Both the position numbers and the translations under genes were made by a program. A stretch of DNA of 64,000 nt from Macrotrachela quadricornifera (lineage: Eukaryota; Rotifera; Eurotatoria; Philodinida; Philodinidae), in contig JAJEKB010021384.1 of the NCBI GenBank assembly GCA_022393335.1, positions 472,940 through 536,939 on the forward strand, read 5' to 3'. Below, piece after piece: positions 34,884-47,888 of this stretch. The notes under the pieces are model-generated. The model was given only the letters and a program-made list of their open reading frames with translations, was not told where the DNA came from and searched no databases. How positions within the stretch are numbered: position 1 is the first letter of the stretch; every line of letters starts with the position of its first letter.

Positions 34884-35397
34884 TCACTCTTAAAAAAAAG
34901 AAGCTTTACCGAACCCCCAAAAAAGGTTCGGCAGATGTGAAAAAGATTGAAAATATGTTGAAAGTTTGAAAAAACGAATAAAAAAATCCACAAAACCTTT
35001 AAAGGATCTTCCCCTGGATACACGGGCAGATCCTTTTTGTCTCGAAACGTTTTTAAGTTTCGTAGAGCAAAAAAATGGATTTTTAGGAATATACGAAACC
35101 TTCAAAGTTTCGTATTAAATATAATGGTTTTATACAAAACCCAGTGCGAAACCATAAGGTTAAATATGAAACTTTGAAGGTTTCGTATATTCCTAAAAAT
35201 CCATTTTTTTGCTCTACGAAACTTAAAAACGTTTCGAGACAAAAAGGATCTGCCCGTGTATCCAGGGGAAGATCCTTTAAAGGTTTTGTAGATTTTTTTA
35301 TTCGTTTTTCAAACTTTCAACATATTTCCAATCTTTTTCACATCTGCGGAACCTTTTTTGGGGCTTCGGTAAAGCTCCTTTTTTTTTAGAGTGTTCA
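34884..35397. mobile_element. ~510-bp foldback element
   Basis: The ends are CACTCTTAAAAAAAAGAAGC and the complement of GCTCCTTTTTTTTTAGAGTG. Arms of about 230 bp (34884-35120 and 35166-35397) are nearly identical and surround a ~45-bp loop. Both arms include the block ggatcttcccctggatacac. No coding potential; the two mirrored open frames in the arms are by-products of the palindrome. Confidence 0.8.
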
Positions 35398-37297
35398 CAT
35401 TGTTATTGACTATGCGTATTATCAACAGCAGTGTGAACATTGTTAGATTGTTTGGGTATAGCAACAGGAGATGGAGAAAGATATTCTGATCGATTTCCAA
35501 TTCATCAATAAATACGTTTACATGAACAGTCGATTCGTGGAGTTGTGTTTCTGTTGAAAAACCTTGTGAGTGTGAATTAATTTAGCCCTGAAAAGATAAA
35601 TTAAAAGAAGTCATCGTTTACCATTCGACGTCAGTCTACGCGAAACGATGCAATTTAGATGAGAGACTCTTCCACTGTCTTTCTGTTTCTCTTTGGAAAT
35701 TTTATTTCTTTGCAAAAGTGTTTTTATATTTGAAGTATTTCTGATAGAGAAATTGAATATAAAATACTTTTAATAGCAAAATTCTGTTGAGAATGGTTAA
35801 TAAATCGGTAGATTGGATTGTCAATACGAAGTGATCATACACATTGGAATGATCATTAAAATGACGGTGTTTTTCATCATTTTTATAATTTTGATATATT
35901 TAAGCTTCTAGTAGGTCAAATCCATAATGAATTTTTATACGTCGATATCATGCAGACAAATGTGTATCTTTTCATTTGAAATTGAATCTCTATTCTAGTT
36001 TATTTTTGTTTTTTGGTATTGTCTCATTATACTGACTATGCCCATTGACTGTACGATTTACTTCATGTTGAATAAATTAATAATGTAAATTTGGAATTTA
36101 ATTAGATCGTTATTATGAAATAATTAATGCAAACAAACGAAATCTTTTGTCTTTCTTCATAAAATGTTCTTGGAGATCAAATATTAAATTAATTGATGAT
36201 AAAGTTTGATTGTTTGTAAGAATTGACTCAATAGATCGTCTTGACCATCTCATTGATTATGAAAGATGAAGAAGACTCTTATTTCCAAAGATACAAAAAG
36301 AAAGGAAATCGATGTAAGAATTACACTGTAAATTTTTTTGAATTTCTATTTATTAGAAAATCGATTTTCAAAAAGCTACAGCATCTTCAAACTTCCATAA
36401 TTCATTAATCGAATTATGAGGATTTAAGAATGCTTGATTTTTTAATTTATAAAAATTCAACTTGATTTTCCAAAATTACAAAAAGAATGGAAAATCAACA
36501 TTGACCTTTTTAATAAAATCCGAAAATCAAGTTCGATTTCGAGTGTCATTTAAACAGTGATTGCTATTGTGTCATTGCTCATTCGCATATATAAGTTAGT
36601 TAATAATGTCGTGCATCCATTATTTTCTCCAGCAGCTGTAGCGAGTAGGTAATTTATATTTTTTCATTTAGACCTACCATTCAGACTTAAAGTTTGATCT
36701 GATTACTATAATTTAATTTTATATTTAGTTCTCATGCATTACTTGTTTAATCGTATTTTTTTGTATTTAGATTTGTTTATGGTTAATACAACTTTTTATT
36801 ATGTAGAATATTATTCTTCAATAATATTTTTTTATTATTATTTAGCTTTGTTTATGATTGACGGCATTCTTTTTCCTACTTTATATTTGTTTATGACGGA
36901 CAATACTTTTTTCTATTTAGATTTATTTGTAAGCTAATACCATAAAATACACAAGCTCAATGATCATTTATAGTTTTTTGAAATAAACTGAAAAATAAAA
37001 AATGATTGTTGAACTCGCATTTTATGCTATTAGTTTATTTAAATAATTTCATTAAACGAAATTTATTTATGTGCAATACTATATTTTTATTATTTTGTTA
37101 TATTAATGTTTAATAATAGTTTTTTATTATTATTTAGATTTATTTATGTTCAATACTAATTTTTTATTATTTTGATGCGTTAGTTGTCAATGACATTTAT
37201 CTATTGTTCAGAAGTATCAGTTATTATTAGTATACCTGATGAAAATAGAAAGTCTTGCTAAAATTTCTATTTTTTAAATTACATTGCACGAAATATA
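35398..37297. other. gene-free stretch with weak AT-rich minisatellite
   Basis: No gene is supported. About 36724-36935 and 37065-37185 repeat a degenerate ~55-bp unit built on 'tatttagatttgtttatg' and 'ttaatactttttattatt'. A four-codon-rich frame at 36734-36937 is a by-product of this repeat. Confidence 0.45.
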
Positions 37298-38606
37298 ACG
37301 GGTGGGCCATAAAGAATTACATTATTTTGTTTTCACTACAACTCCGTCAGTTTTAACGCTATCGACGCAATCCTTTTTTTGAACGATTCGCCATTCAATT
37401 CTCTACCAAAATGTGTGTTTTATTTAATGTAAATATTCAAAATTATTTTCTTTCAAACGATACAATCTGTTTGTCCAAGTTACACAACTTTCAAAAATTA
37501 CTGTTTCTCTTATTCGTTTTACTGCTCGTTTGAGCTCTTCAATTAATGTCTTTTTTGATTGCACCTTGTCCCAGTTCATCTGTTGAACGAATTCGTCCCA
37601 TATTGAGTAGTCGAGTGGGTTCAAATCTGGTGAATTTGGCGGCCAATGATCTTTGTCCAAAAATGAAGGAAAATTGTCTTTGCATCATTGTTGAGGTAAA
37701 TTGTGTGTGTGGGATGTTGCACCATCTTGTTGATACGTCCAATCATCACCAAAGACCTTGTTTCCATATTTGAGTGCCACTGGTAAAACTTCCTTGATGT
37801 ATCTCTCGTGATTTACACTACCTTTGTCCAGAATAACCAACGGTGTAACACCTTTTGAGCAGGCACCCAACCATACCATAACTTTCTGCGGAAATTTACG
37901 TTTTTGTTTCTTCCCACCGTTCCTATCAGCTTCTCCACGATCCACAGCCCATACCCGATCATTCTGAGCATTATATACTCCGTCAATGTCAAACATTTTC
38001 TCGTCAGAAAACAAGATTTTCAATGTGTCTTCGTTTTTGAAATTTGTTCTAATCCAATTTGCAAATGTTTTTCTCTTGGCTTTTTGAGCATCTGTCATCA
38101 ATGGAACAATTCTTTTCTTGTACAGTTGTAGTCCCAGATCATCTATTAAGACACGACGAACAGTTGTTCTCGAAATATCGAGTTCCTGGGCTAGTTTTAT
38201 AGACGAAACCCGTTTTCGGCGTTTTAAACGGCTTTTGATCTTTTGTATCGTTTTTTCGGTTCGAATAAATTCGTGGATAACCTGGTGAAGTAGACATATC
38301 GATAGAACCGGTTTCGCGGATCATTTCGCACCAATTAAAAATCGTTTTGCGTGAAATCGCGTCCAGTAAATCATGAAATATCTTCGTTGCACTGTCACCA
38401 TTTTCATATTTTGAAAGTACTAATTTCTGAAGATCTTTACTTTTCATTAGCTAGAAAGACATTACAAGTATCTATGGGAAAATGAAGACGGCAGTTTTGT
38501 AGAGAATTGAATGGCGAATCGTTTAAAAAGAGGATTGGATCGAGAGCGTTAAAACTGACGGAGTTATAGTGAAAACAAAGTGTGTAATTCTTTATGGCCC
38601 ACCCGT
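37298..38606 (-). mobile_element. Tc1/mariner-type DD37D element with ~110-bp TIRs
   Basis: The TIRs, 37298-37411 and 38495-38606, start ACGGGTGGGCCATAAAGAAT and remain alignable by eye over about 110 bp with scattered differences. TA duplications lie at 37296-37297 and 38607-38608. The element is 1309 bp long. Confidence 0.85.
37424..38447 (-). pseudogene. DD37D (maT-like) transposase, broken
   Basis: The N-terminal DNA-binding part begins MKSKDLQKLVLSKYENG. The reading frame shifts near 38260, after STSPGYPRI, and continues as LAQELDISRTTVRRVL. Catalytic motifs are LFSDEKMFDIDG, YQQDGATSHTH and LNPLDYSIWDEF. Bridging the gap, 37 residues separate the last two Asp residues. A TGA stop (about 37684-37686) lies between the second and third motif, in the same frame. 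With one frameshift and one nonsense codon it is inactive as it stands. Confidence 0.85.
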
Positions 38607-38969
38607 TATGAGTGAAAATGAAATTTAGAACTGACGTTTCGATTTCTAGAAAATGTTCGAATTGCTAAACGAAATGCGAATCTCTAGAAAAGCTCATATG
38701 CATTCACTTTCGATTTTCAAACTAAAAAATCCAATTTGTTATTTCAATTTCTTTGAATATCGAATTTTCCAGAAAGCAGAAATTCCTTGGAGGATTCATA
38801 TGAACTTTTCTAGAATATCTTTAGCTATACTCTATAAATAATTTCCTAGCTTACAGCATAGTGCAGTTTTTCGATTAATTTCATGAAAATAGTTTAGTTA
38901 TTTGAACTCATTTTCTAATCAAGAACCAATCAATTCAATTTTGACGAATATTCTTTAAAAAATTTGATT

Positions 38970-39345
38970 TATATGAGTTCAGATTTGTCTAAAGAAATAT
39001 AGGTATTTTGGTATTCTTTTACGCATGCTATCAGCTATAGAAAATCCGAGGTTACCAATCGATAGAGCTCGTCGAGTTCTACTCTGGAACTCTCTGGAAC
39101 AGTTGGGATACGTTCCTGGACGAATCTTGGCTGGATTTACTGACTATGAGTTCAGATTTGTATAGAGAAATATGGGTATTTTCAGATTTTTTCACGAATG
39201 GTATGCGCTATGGAAAACCCAAGGTTACCAATCGATACAGCTCGTCGAATTCTACTCTGGAACTCTTTGGAACAGTTGGAGCAGCTTCCTGGACGAATCT
39301 TGGCTGGATTTACTCAAATATGAGGCTAACTTCACCTACGTTAAT
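38970..39345 (+). repeat. two-unit dispersed repeat (copy 2, inverted relative to 34530-34860)
   Basis: Two units in opposite orientation to copy 1, ending 'ggatttactcaaatatgagg' where copy 1 begins with the complement. Each unit contains the palindromic motif TAGAGCTCGTCGAGTTCTA or a variant (39063-39081 and 39236-39254). The pair brackets about 4.1 kb including the foldback and the DD37D element. Confidence 0.75.
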
Positions 39346-39510
39346 AAATTAATTATACTTTTCTGTCGTCGTTAGAAAAAAAAACTATTAACCTACGCAT
39401 TCTTATAATCATTCTTGTGTGAGCATATAAATAATTGCAACTAAAAAAAATGTTTAGATTTTTTGTATAACTTTACAGTAAAGTGATCATTTATAAGTTT
39501 TATAAATAAT

Positions 39511-40282
39511 CAGAGCTGGGTAGCTCCGACCTTCCCCGGCTTTGGCTCCACTCGAGCTCCGGTTCCTCCCTACAATTTTAAAGTCCGACTCCGGCTCCAC
39601 AGCCAAACTTTTGTATTCCGCTCCGGTTCCAACGTCAAAAAAGTTTCATTTTTTTCTTGTTTTTCTTTTAATGGATTTCCATAGATTTTCAAGTTACAAC
39701 AAGTATGAAAAACTGATATAGTTGAAAACAACTGAACAATAAATAAAGAATGTCTAGTGTAGAAGATCAGAATTGTATTTGAGAAATGTTAATTTCGCTA
39801 ACATTTCTTTCGTCAGACTTTCTCTGTGTGATCAAATGGTGAATGAAAAATATGTTAAATTTAAAATATGATCGAATAGGTTATAGCTGGTTGATACGTA
39901 AAAACGTAATTATATAGAAGTAGTTTGTTTTTAACCAAAGGTACACACAAGCCTTTTCAGTGAAGAGTAATTGATATTTATATGTGATATCTAGACAAGA
40001 GATGGAATACATCTAAGTTGTCATATAAAGAAAAAAACGAAAAAACCAATAGAAAACACTAAGAGAATACCCAATAAAAGGAAAGAAAGAGATAGGCACA
40101 GCTAATACATACCTGTAAACAAAGAAAGAGAATTAACACATGGAAAATGCCTATAACACAAATGTAATCTTCGTTCTCAGTGTAGACAGAACGAATAGAA
40201 TTCGGAGCCGTCAAGTAGCTATCGGCTCCGACTCCGTTTATAGGTAGAGCCTGCTCCTATGAGCCGGAGCTGCTCAGCTCTG
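39511..40282. mobile_element. hAT-type MITE with perfect 8-bp target duplication
   Basis: The ends are CAGAGCTGGGTAGCTCCG and the complement CGGAGCTGCTCAGCTCTG. TAAATAAT is duplicated at 39503-39510 and 40283-40290. An 8-bp duplication and CAGAG...CTCTG ends define hAT. The subterminal regions are rich in GGCTCCG/CGGAGCC. No transposase is encoded in 772 bp. The insertion split a pre-existing tandem sequence: 'tttttgtataactttacagt' occurs on both sides (about 39463 and 40316). Confidence 0.88.
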
Positions 40283-40641
40283 TAAATAATGAAAATAATA
40301 AACAATATTTATATTTTTTGTATAACTTTACAGTAAAGTGGTAATTTATAAAATTTATGAATAATTATAAATAAAAATAAAAATATTTATATTTTCTGTG
40401 ACGGCAAAGTACTCTCGTGTGTTTTTTTGTTCATTTATACTCTAAGTCGAATTAGGCAGATGCTCGATTATTATTAAAGACTTTTTACACTACAATTATC
40501 ATTGAATATCAAAAAATGTTTCTATGGCCTTTTCTTATCATAAACAGCACCATTGAATCAATACTGTACATTTTTCTTCTTGATCTTCCTCAATCAGCTA
40601 TATGATAATTTAATTCTTATTATTTTTGTGCTCATTTTTTT

Positions 40642-41041
40642 NNNNNNNNNNNNNNNNNNNNNNNNNNNNNNNNNNNNNNNNNNNNNNNNNNNNNNNNNNN
40701 NNNNNNNNNNNNNNNNNNNNNNNNNNNNNNNNNNNNNNNNNNNNNNNNNNNNNNNNNNNNNNNNNNNNNNNNNNNNNNNNNNNNNNNNNNNNNNNNNNNN
40801 NNNNNNNNNNNNNNNNNNNNNNNNNNNNNNNNNNNNNNNNNNNNNNNNNNNNNNNNNNNNNNNNNNNNNNNNNNNNNNNNNNNNNNNNNNNNNNNNNNNN
40901 NNNNNNNNNNNNNNNNNNNNNNNNNNNNNNNNNNNNNNNNNNNNNNNNNNNNNNNNNNNNNNNNNNNNNNNNNNNNNNNNNNNNNNNNNNNNNNNNNNNN
41001 NNNNNNNNNNNNNNNNNNNNNNNNNNNNNNNNNNNNNNNNN
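40642..41041. other. assembly gap (400 N)
   Basis: An unbroken run of N. The round length suggests an estimated or standard scaffold gap; nothing can be said about its content. Confidence 0.99.
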
Positions 41042-43447
41042 TAATGGCAAGAACTACGTTGATAGATCAATAATAAGAACTATTCTAAAACTTAATCAAT
41101 ACTAAATTTTTTTTTTTTATTTCATCATCCTGTCTATTCTCATTTTTAATTCACCATTTCAGCTGTATATTTTATTGTCAATTCATTTTATAGTTTTATT
41201 TTTAAATGCAAATTTGTTTATTTATGATGCATAGTGTATACTAACGAAGTTTATCTTAAATAAAAATCTTATACAAAAGTTAACCTTGTGCTTATGCATC
41301 GAATTAGTAATTTGATTTCAACATGTTCTTCTTCATCAAAATATGATTTTGAAATATAGATCAATATTGAATTATTATGAATAGCACAGTACAAACTACA
41401 ATTTAAATAGATCTAATACCATCTACTAATTTTTTCGTAATATATTACTATCATTGAAATTGATGTACGATAAAAAGAAGAAAAAATATTAGTGATAGAT
41501 CATAGACAAAAATTATTACTATTCCGACTTTGTTTTATTATATTTCATCAGAACAAACAAGGACATGTCACGATTACCAATCATTAATAGAAAAGGTTTC
41601 AGTTCGAATTGCACTCATTTGTTTTAATTTCAAATAGCTGATAGTAATAAATATTTTAAATTGTCAATAGACTGTCAGTCGATAATAATAATAATAATAA
41701 TATGAAATTGTGTAGTTGTTAGAAAGCGATAAGGAGAGAAATGTAGAGTTTAATTAAAAGAAGATGTAGCATTATTTTCAAGATTCTGAAATTTTCATTA
41801 AATTCCACAATTTATCTTCTATTAAACATAATTATAAGCAGCAAGAATATCGGTTATTGGAGGTGAGCCAAACATAAAAATGAAAGAAATGTTGGTCACT
41901 TCATATAGAAACTACAAACCAATCAGATTGAAATCCTTCTTTTACCCTCATCTAGCCATTTTTTCCCTTTCGTACGATTAATAGGTAACACATACAATAA
42001 TTGTCTGCACCATCTGAAAGAAACCACGAGTTAAGAGAAAACATAGACACCATTATACAGACACACACAATTGTATAATGGCGATTGGATTTAGCATGGA
42101 AAATATAATTTTTTGTTACTACTTGTTTCCCTAATTGTAGTCAGGATCTTAATCCCGAAATTGACAGTGTGTTTGCATGTTTGTCAACAGGATTTCACTA
42201 ATGGAAAGATGTTTGTGGATGGAGGTTTTTTCCAATGTTATCTGCATGAAACATGATGTTGTTTGCGTGATTACATGGTTATCAAGGATGCTCTAAAATG
42301 TGCCCCGAACAACATGGGGTTTCCTCAGACTAATAGTGGGGAACGTGATAGGACCGAAATCGAGTGGAGGCAGCATGTTTTGGATGATTATGTTGTACAG
42401 TATCGAATTTACGAAAAATGTTGTTGCTCATGACAGATAGTGGAGAATCCTGTAAAACGTCGAATCTATGCGAACAATGCCATGCTACTTGCGTACATCA
42501 ATCCAGTATATCCTCACCCAAAACCGATCGTCACTAAAATCCAGCCGTTTCTCATTGTGTACTATTTTCGTGACTGTTGTCAGAGTCTTACTTCCGAAAT
42601 TGACGGTATGTTTGTGTGTTTGTTCGCACTTATGATTGCTCTGTTTTATTCAATCAATCAAAATGTATCCTCGATAGAACTCATAAATACTCAAGTTTTG
42701 TACTGTGAAGAGCTCATGGCTGTTCAACTGCTATATTGTGGGGAAATTCTTGAGACTTCAAGGAGTATATTAGAAAGGTACCCTTAGGTTCTTACCTGGT
42801 TTATTAGGAGGATACCGTTAGACCTCAACTGCTATGCCACGGGATACCCTTGAATCCTCTACCCCTATACTAGGGGCATGTCCTTATTTCCTTGATTGCC
42901 GTTAAGATTTAAATTCCAAAATCGGCTATGTGTTTGTCTGCAAGAACGAATGCAGCTAATCAGATTTCGAGACTACTAATTACCCAAACAGATTTTAGCA
43001 CTGCCACAATCACATCCAATCAAATTTCAGCATCTCCGAAAGACTCTCAATCAGATTTCATCATCCCTATAAAGACAGATGAATAGACTGTCGAAGAAAT
43101 TCTATAGTCAAAGGACTTAGTGGATGGCTCCAACCCACGTACCTGTTCTTATCAAAGGTACCTGCCCACAAAAATATTTTTTGCCGATGTTGTGAATATA
43201 TGGCTACTTGCGCATCTCAATATTATTATAAAATATTCTGTTGATTCATATAAAAATCGTTTTATTCATTCTACTCTACGATTTATGAATCCTCTCGTTC
43301 AGATATTTAAAACAGTGCTTATTGATAAATATTTTAAATTTTATATTCTCTTTGTGCTGTTATTTAATTAGATTGATTTAAAGTTTCTACGTATAGTTTA
43401 ATTATAGTTTTAACTATAAAATTAAATTAATTATTATTGATGATATT
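41042..43447. other. gene-free stretch with a dispersed short repeat
   Basis: Three related segments containing 'ttccgaaattgacggtatgt' and 'ttgtgtgtttgtt' lie near 42148-42190, 42587-42631 and 42900-42945. They probably are diverged copies of one element. (ATA)n occurs near 41682. No gene is supported. Confidence 0.45.
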
Positions 43448-44662
43448 AAAGGACCCCGCCGGATAAGGTCGAAAATCTGTCCCTTTTCAGAACTTTTTCA
43501 ATCATATATAGTGTGAAAGCTCACGTTGTTCTGTACGTTTTGGTGTATTTGGTTTGACCTTTTTTCTTGGAATAGACCGGATAGCCTGGCTCATTATGTG
43601 TAATGGTAACAGGTAAAATAGATATACCCCGACACATATTGATGTCCGGGAGTTTTCTCCATTTACGAAACTTTTTAAACATCTATTACCATCATTGGAT
43701 GCATCTTTCTTTCCTCTTCAAAATGCACATAAACACTTACTACTTATTATTTTCTGAACCCACAAAATATAGGCTAACATTGTCTAAAGCTATAAAAAAA
43801 ATTGCTTCAAGGCATTCAGTACTGTATAGTGCTGATCTGTTGTCTCCAAAATGAAAAATATCACCACCGTGAAAATTTCTTAAAAACTGCGCCAAGAAAT
43901 GCTCTATAAAATACACATATTCAAAAAATTCTCAAAGCAGTCTAAAAGTGAAATTTATTCAGGTTCATTTAATGCGATGCCTTCAAAATCCAAGAAATTG
44001 AATAAGTCTTTCGCCTTTTTCTTCATCACAATACGTTCAACCTGGCAAACAACATAAATATTTGGAATCAGTATCGAAAACTGAGTAGACCTATGTATAT
44101 TTGAAAGAGTTTCGCGAACTTTTCATTTTCATCGGAAGAAAGTTACCCCTAGTACCTCTCAGGGTTGAGTCGAAAAACGAATTCTATCAAAACGCTGTTT
44201 TTATTGTTTAACCGTGAGCTATTTGGAGTTGTAATACAATTTGACAACCTTAGAACTTAATTCTAACTGTCAAAATAACTCCCTGATGGAATTCATTGTT
44301 TGACCCAACTCTGAGAGGTACCAGGGGTAGAGTTTTTCCGATGAAAATAAAAAGTTCGCGAAACTCTTTCAAATATACATAGGTCTACTCAGCTTTCGAT
44401 ACTGATTCCAAATATTTATGTTGTTTGCCAAATTGAACGTATTGTGGTAGAGAAAATCGCTGGACATCAATATGTGTCAGGGTATACCTATTTTACCTGT
44501 TACCATTACACATAGTGATCCAGGCTACCCGGTGTATTCCAAAGAAAAAGGTCAAACCAAATACACCAAAACGTGCAGAACAATGTGGGCTTCCACGCTA
44601 TATATGATTGAAAAAGTTCTGAGAAGGGGCAGATTTTCGACCTTATCCGGCGGGGTCTTTTC
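43448..44662. mobile_element. ~1.2-kb nested foldback element
   Basis: The ends are GACCCCGCCGGATAAGGTCG (from 43453) and its complement (to about 44656). Outer arms 43453-43655 and 44455-44656 are followed by inner arms 44028-44180 and 44303-44448. The left arm is interrupted by about 370 bp (about 43660-44025) that has no partner on the right, so it is probably a later insertion. No coding region. Confidence 0.8.
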
Positions 44663-45893
44663 ATTTTTTTTGTTAATTTTAAAATAACTTTTTCTATTAA
44701 ACTTACTAATTCGTAGAAACGAATTATTTTCTTTGTTTTATTCGATGTTTTTACTTCTAATGAATCTTTTTCAAGATCAACAGTAGTATGTAGAGATTTT
44801 TCAATAAAAACTTTTTAAAACCATTTTTAACAAATGAAATTATTTCATTTCATTTCAGTATTTATAAGATTTTCTGTACACTTACACTTCCGTTTTAGAT
44901 TACATCATGTTTTTTTTTATCAAGAAATGAAAGTCAGTGTCATTGACTTTTGATAGGTACATTTTCGATGAATAACATTTCATTCACTGACAATGTATCC
45001 TTCAAAACTCATATAGAGAGATATGATTCATTCACAAATAATGATATTTAATCTCTTTCTTTGTTAAATAACATGTGAAATAAATATTATTCTATCAATA
45101 TGATTGACATAAATTGATCTTATTTTCTTCATATTCTTACTTCCACATTGCTGATGTCATTTACCTGTAAATATAAGAATCCATTTCTCACTTTAATAAC
45201 AAATATGGACGCATTTTTGTTTTTATTTGCCAAGTATCAATGATTTTGTTCAATACTTCCTCATTATTGATCATATATAAATATATGAAAGAGAAATTCA
45301 TCTATCTATTGTCGATACCAGAAGTAAATGGAGAAAACTCTGTGAGCAATATCTCCTGAACCATTGTAGCTAGCGAGCTGATCTTTTCACCATTAGAAAG
45401 AGGCTGTTATGGGGCACAATACCAGCCTATATTCAAAAGGTTAACGCTCAATCAAGGAAGGTAGATGTCATTGAAGATTTTGTGCGTCACCGGACGAAAA
45501 CATTTTTCATATGAGTTCTGGCGTCACGGTGATTGTTCGATAGCCCAAGGTCTGCTCTTTTAATCTACACAAGCCCGACCTTTCTATCATTTATCGTTCC
45601 AAAGTTATCCTTCCTACACTGTGCGTGTGTAACCCACCAAAAATGCGATTTATTCGAGAAAAAAAAACCTTTTTTTTATATATCTATGAACGTTTTCAAT
45701 CATTCTCATTTGAACGATGGTGACTAACTCGTCTTGTACACGCGGTTTACATTGATTACCAATGAATTTTTATCATTCCTCTGAACTCTGATATAACGAG
45801 TGCTTTCTATCAGCCATTTTCGCTTTCATTTTGCTGTTTTCAAAGATGTTGAATCCATTACAACAAAAACCGTGACAAAAAAAAGAAAACAGT

Positions 45894-47461
45894 CTATGTC
45901 TTTTCATCACTAATGTGGGAAAAATTGTCGACTTCAACATCAGAATCTTTATCGTCTAGTTGTGGTTCAATGGTATTTTCTAAAAACTCATCCGCCGCTT
46001 TATACGTCGCTTCTACTTTTTCAGCATACTGAATTGCATTTTGAGCAGCCTTTTCATCAAAGCCAGCAATATATTCAGCGACTAGTTCACGAACATAGTC
46101 TTTCAATCCAGACCATACAATCTCAATCAGATTTAATGGACAATGGCACATTGGCAAACACAATATTTCGACAATAAACTCTTGCGCGATCTCGTCGACC
46201 TAATCATCATAGACTCGAAGCATATTAATATTGTAGAATAATTCATACTTTATATTCTTTTTTGGGCTTGTTGTGGAAACCGATCTCTAACAACTCTGAT
46301 TTCTTCAATGTTGAATCAAATTCAATGTGATGATTTTTCAGCCATTCTATTATCGTTCTTTTTCGCATGGACCTTTTGACAGGTTTCGAGTATTCTGTGA
46401 GTTCTGAATGCCATGAGGCATTATCGATGACTATGGCTATTCGCCGAGTACGACCTTATTATAAAATAAAAATTTTAGTAATTAAAATTCGAACAGAATT
46501 TACGGTTATCTTCTCTAAGACAAAAAGCTGTTTTTCTTATCCATTCAATGAAATGTGATGATGTCATGGAATAATCTCTAGAACAATCGAAAATTTCGAC
46601 AGATGGTAAGTGGAATCCATTCGTATCGATCAAAGCAGATATTGCTAAACGAGAACCTATATAGATATATTTTAAAATACAGTATTGAGCAGAACTCTTC
46701 GTTTATTACCATTTCCAGTTGTTTTTCGGAGCCTTTCTTATCTTCGATCATCGATCCAGATTGATCTTTTTTCTTCACCTATACTCACCCATGTTTCGTC
46801 GTGAAGCATTATCAAAACACCAACTTGGCGCAAATCGTCAAGTTTCCGAAAATAAAAGGCTCGCTGAGCAACGAAGAAATTATCGTCAAGTGGCAACTCT
46901 ACCTTATTTGTTCTTCTGTATGAGAGACTTAGTCGATGTATATGCGTTCGAAGAATTGTATGTGAGCGAACTGGGAAATCTTCATGAGCACTGAGTAGAC
47001 GTTCAAGAAAAATAGCGATTGTAGGATAAATTTTTTCTGCTAACAACAAATGGAACTGATAACGAATTTCAGCATCAGCTTCTTTGGATAAATGAATTGG
47101 TGCACAACCAGGATTGTTTCTAGGAGCTTGTGGTTGAATCATAATCATCTCGTGAAGCATGCACCAAGTTGAAACATTCTGCTTTTTATGTGAAAGCTTA
47201 GTTGGATGAGATTGTGATGTTGATCGATGTCGACAACGCTTCTCTTCTTCTTTTTCTTCGGCTTCCTTCAGTTCACGTAATGTCTTCATTTCTTTCTTCA
47301 AATTGAACAATGAACACTGCGAAATACCCAGCATTGCTATACTGTGCCCTTTTGGTATTAATCATTGGAATTCGAGGTCCAGTTTTTTCGCTTTCGACAA
47401 AGTCAGTTACACGAAAGAATATCTCTTTGATTTCAGAAGTGAAATCAACGCCATCCAACAT
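45894..47461 (-). pseudogene. DD~83E transposase with introns, mildly damaged
   Basis: Pieces in order: MLDGVDFTSEIKEIFFRVTD (start about 47461); then GISQCSLFNLKKEMKTL in another frame (one-base shift near 47340); a zinc-poor, HTH-like middle; then MLHDETWVSIG (first Asp). An in-frame TAA follows IWIDDRR near 46738. Short introns with GT/AG borders join the rest: ALIDTNGFHLP...FIEWIRK, IAIVIDNASWH (second Asp), then VDEIAQEFIVEILCLPMCHC and LNLIEIVWSGLKDYV (catalytic Glu). I count about 83 residues between second Asp and Glu, close to the DD82E 'Sailor' type. With one frameshift and one stop it is probably inactive, unless the stop lies in an intron I missed. Confidence 0.75.
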
Positions 47462-47750
47462 GATAGAAATGTATTGAGAAAATGGCACAAGCTACAATAC
47501 GATCGATATATATATCCAAATACAAAATACCCAAAAATTCTATCACTCATTTTTTTTCTTCTCAATGGTTTTAGACAGGAAGGAAAAACATAGACGACAT
47601 CTTTCGTAATCAAGTTTTAGACAACAAACAAAACGAAAGCGAAAATAACTGAGAGAAAGCACTCGTTATATCAGAGTTCGAAGGAATGATAAAAATTCAT
47701 TGGTAATCAAAGTAAATCATGTATACAAGACAAGTTAATCAATATCGTTC

Positions 47751-47888
47751 TAGCGGCGGAGCCAGGAATTTTTTCTGGGAAGGGCTCAGCCCCGTTTTCA
47801 AGCTGAAAATCAGCATATTTCACTATTTTAATGCTAGATCATCTCAGTTCTGGGGGGGGGGGGGGGAGAGGACTGAGCCCCGCCACTA
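47751..47888. mobile_element. 138-bp hAT-type MITE nested in a TIR
   Basis: The ends are TAGCGGCGGAGCCAG and the complement of CTGAGCCCCGCCACTA. It is flanked by TATCGTTC (47743-47750) and CATCGTTC (47889-47896), an 8-bp duplication with one mismatch. It contains a run of about 15 G. Its absence from the other TIR shows it inserted after the host transposon. Confidence 0.8.

Noticed and set aside
34890..35389. Pair of identical open frames (MKVSYIPKN...) on opposite strands
   Set aside because: They are the same arm of a palindrome read twice; no start context or domain supports a protein.
36734..36937. 67-codon frame rich in Phe and Tyr
   Set aside because: It follows a degenerate AT-rich minisatellite rather than gene structure.
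40553..41105. Frames spanning the N run
   Set aside because: They consist of unknown bases; no coding claim can be made.
42440..42787. 115-codon plus-strand frame
   Set aside because: No domain, atypical composition, and it overlaps a dispersed short repeat.
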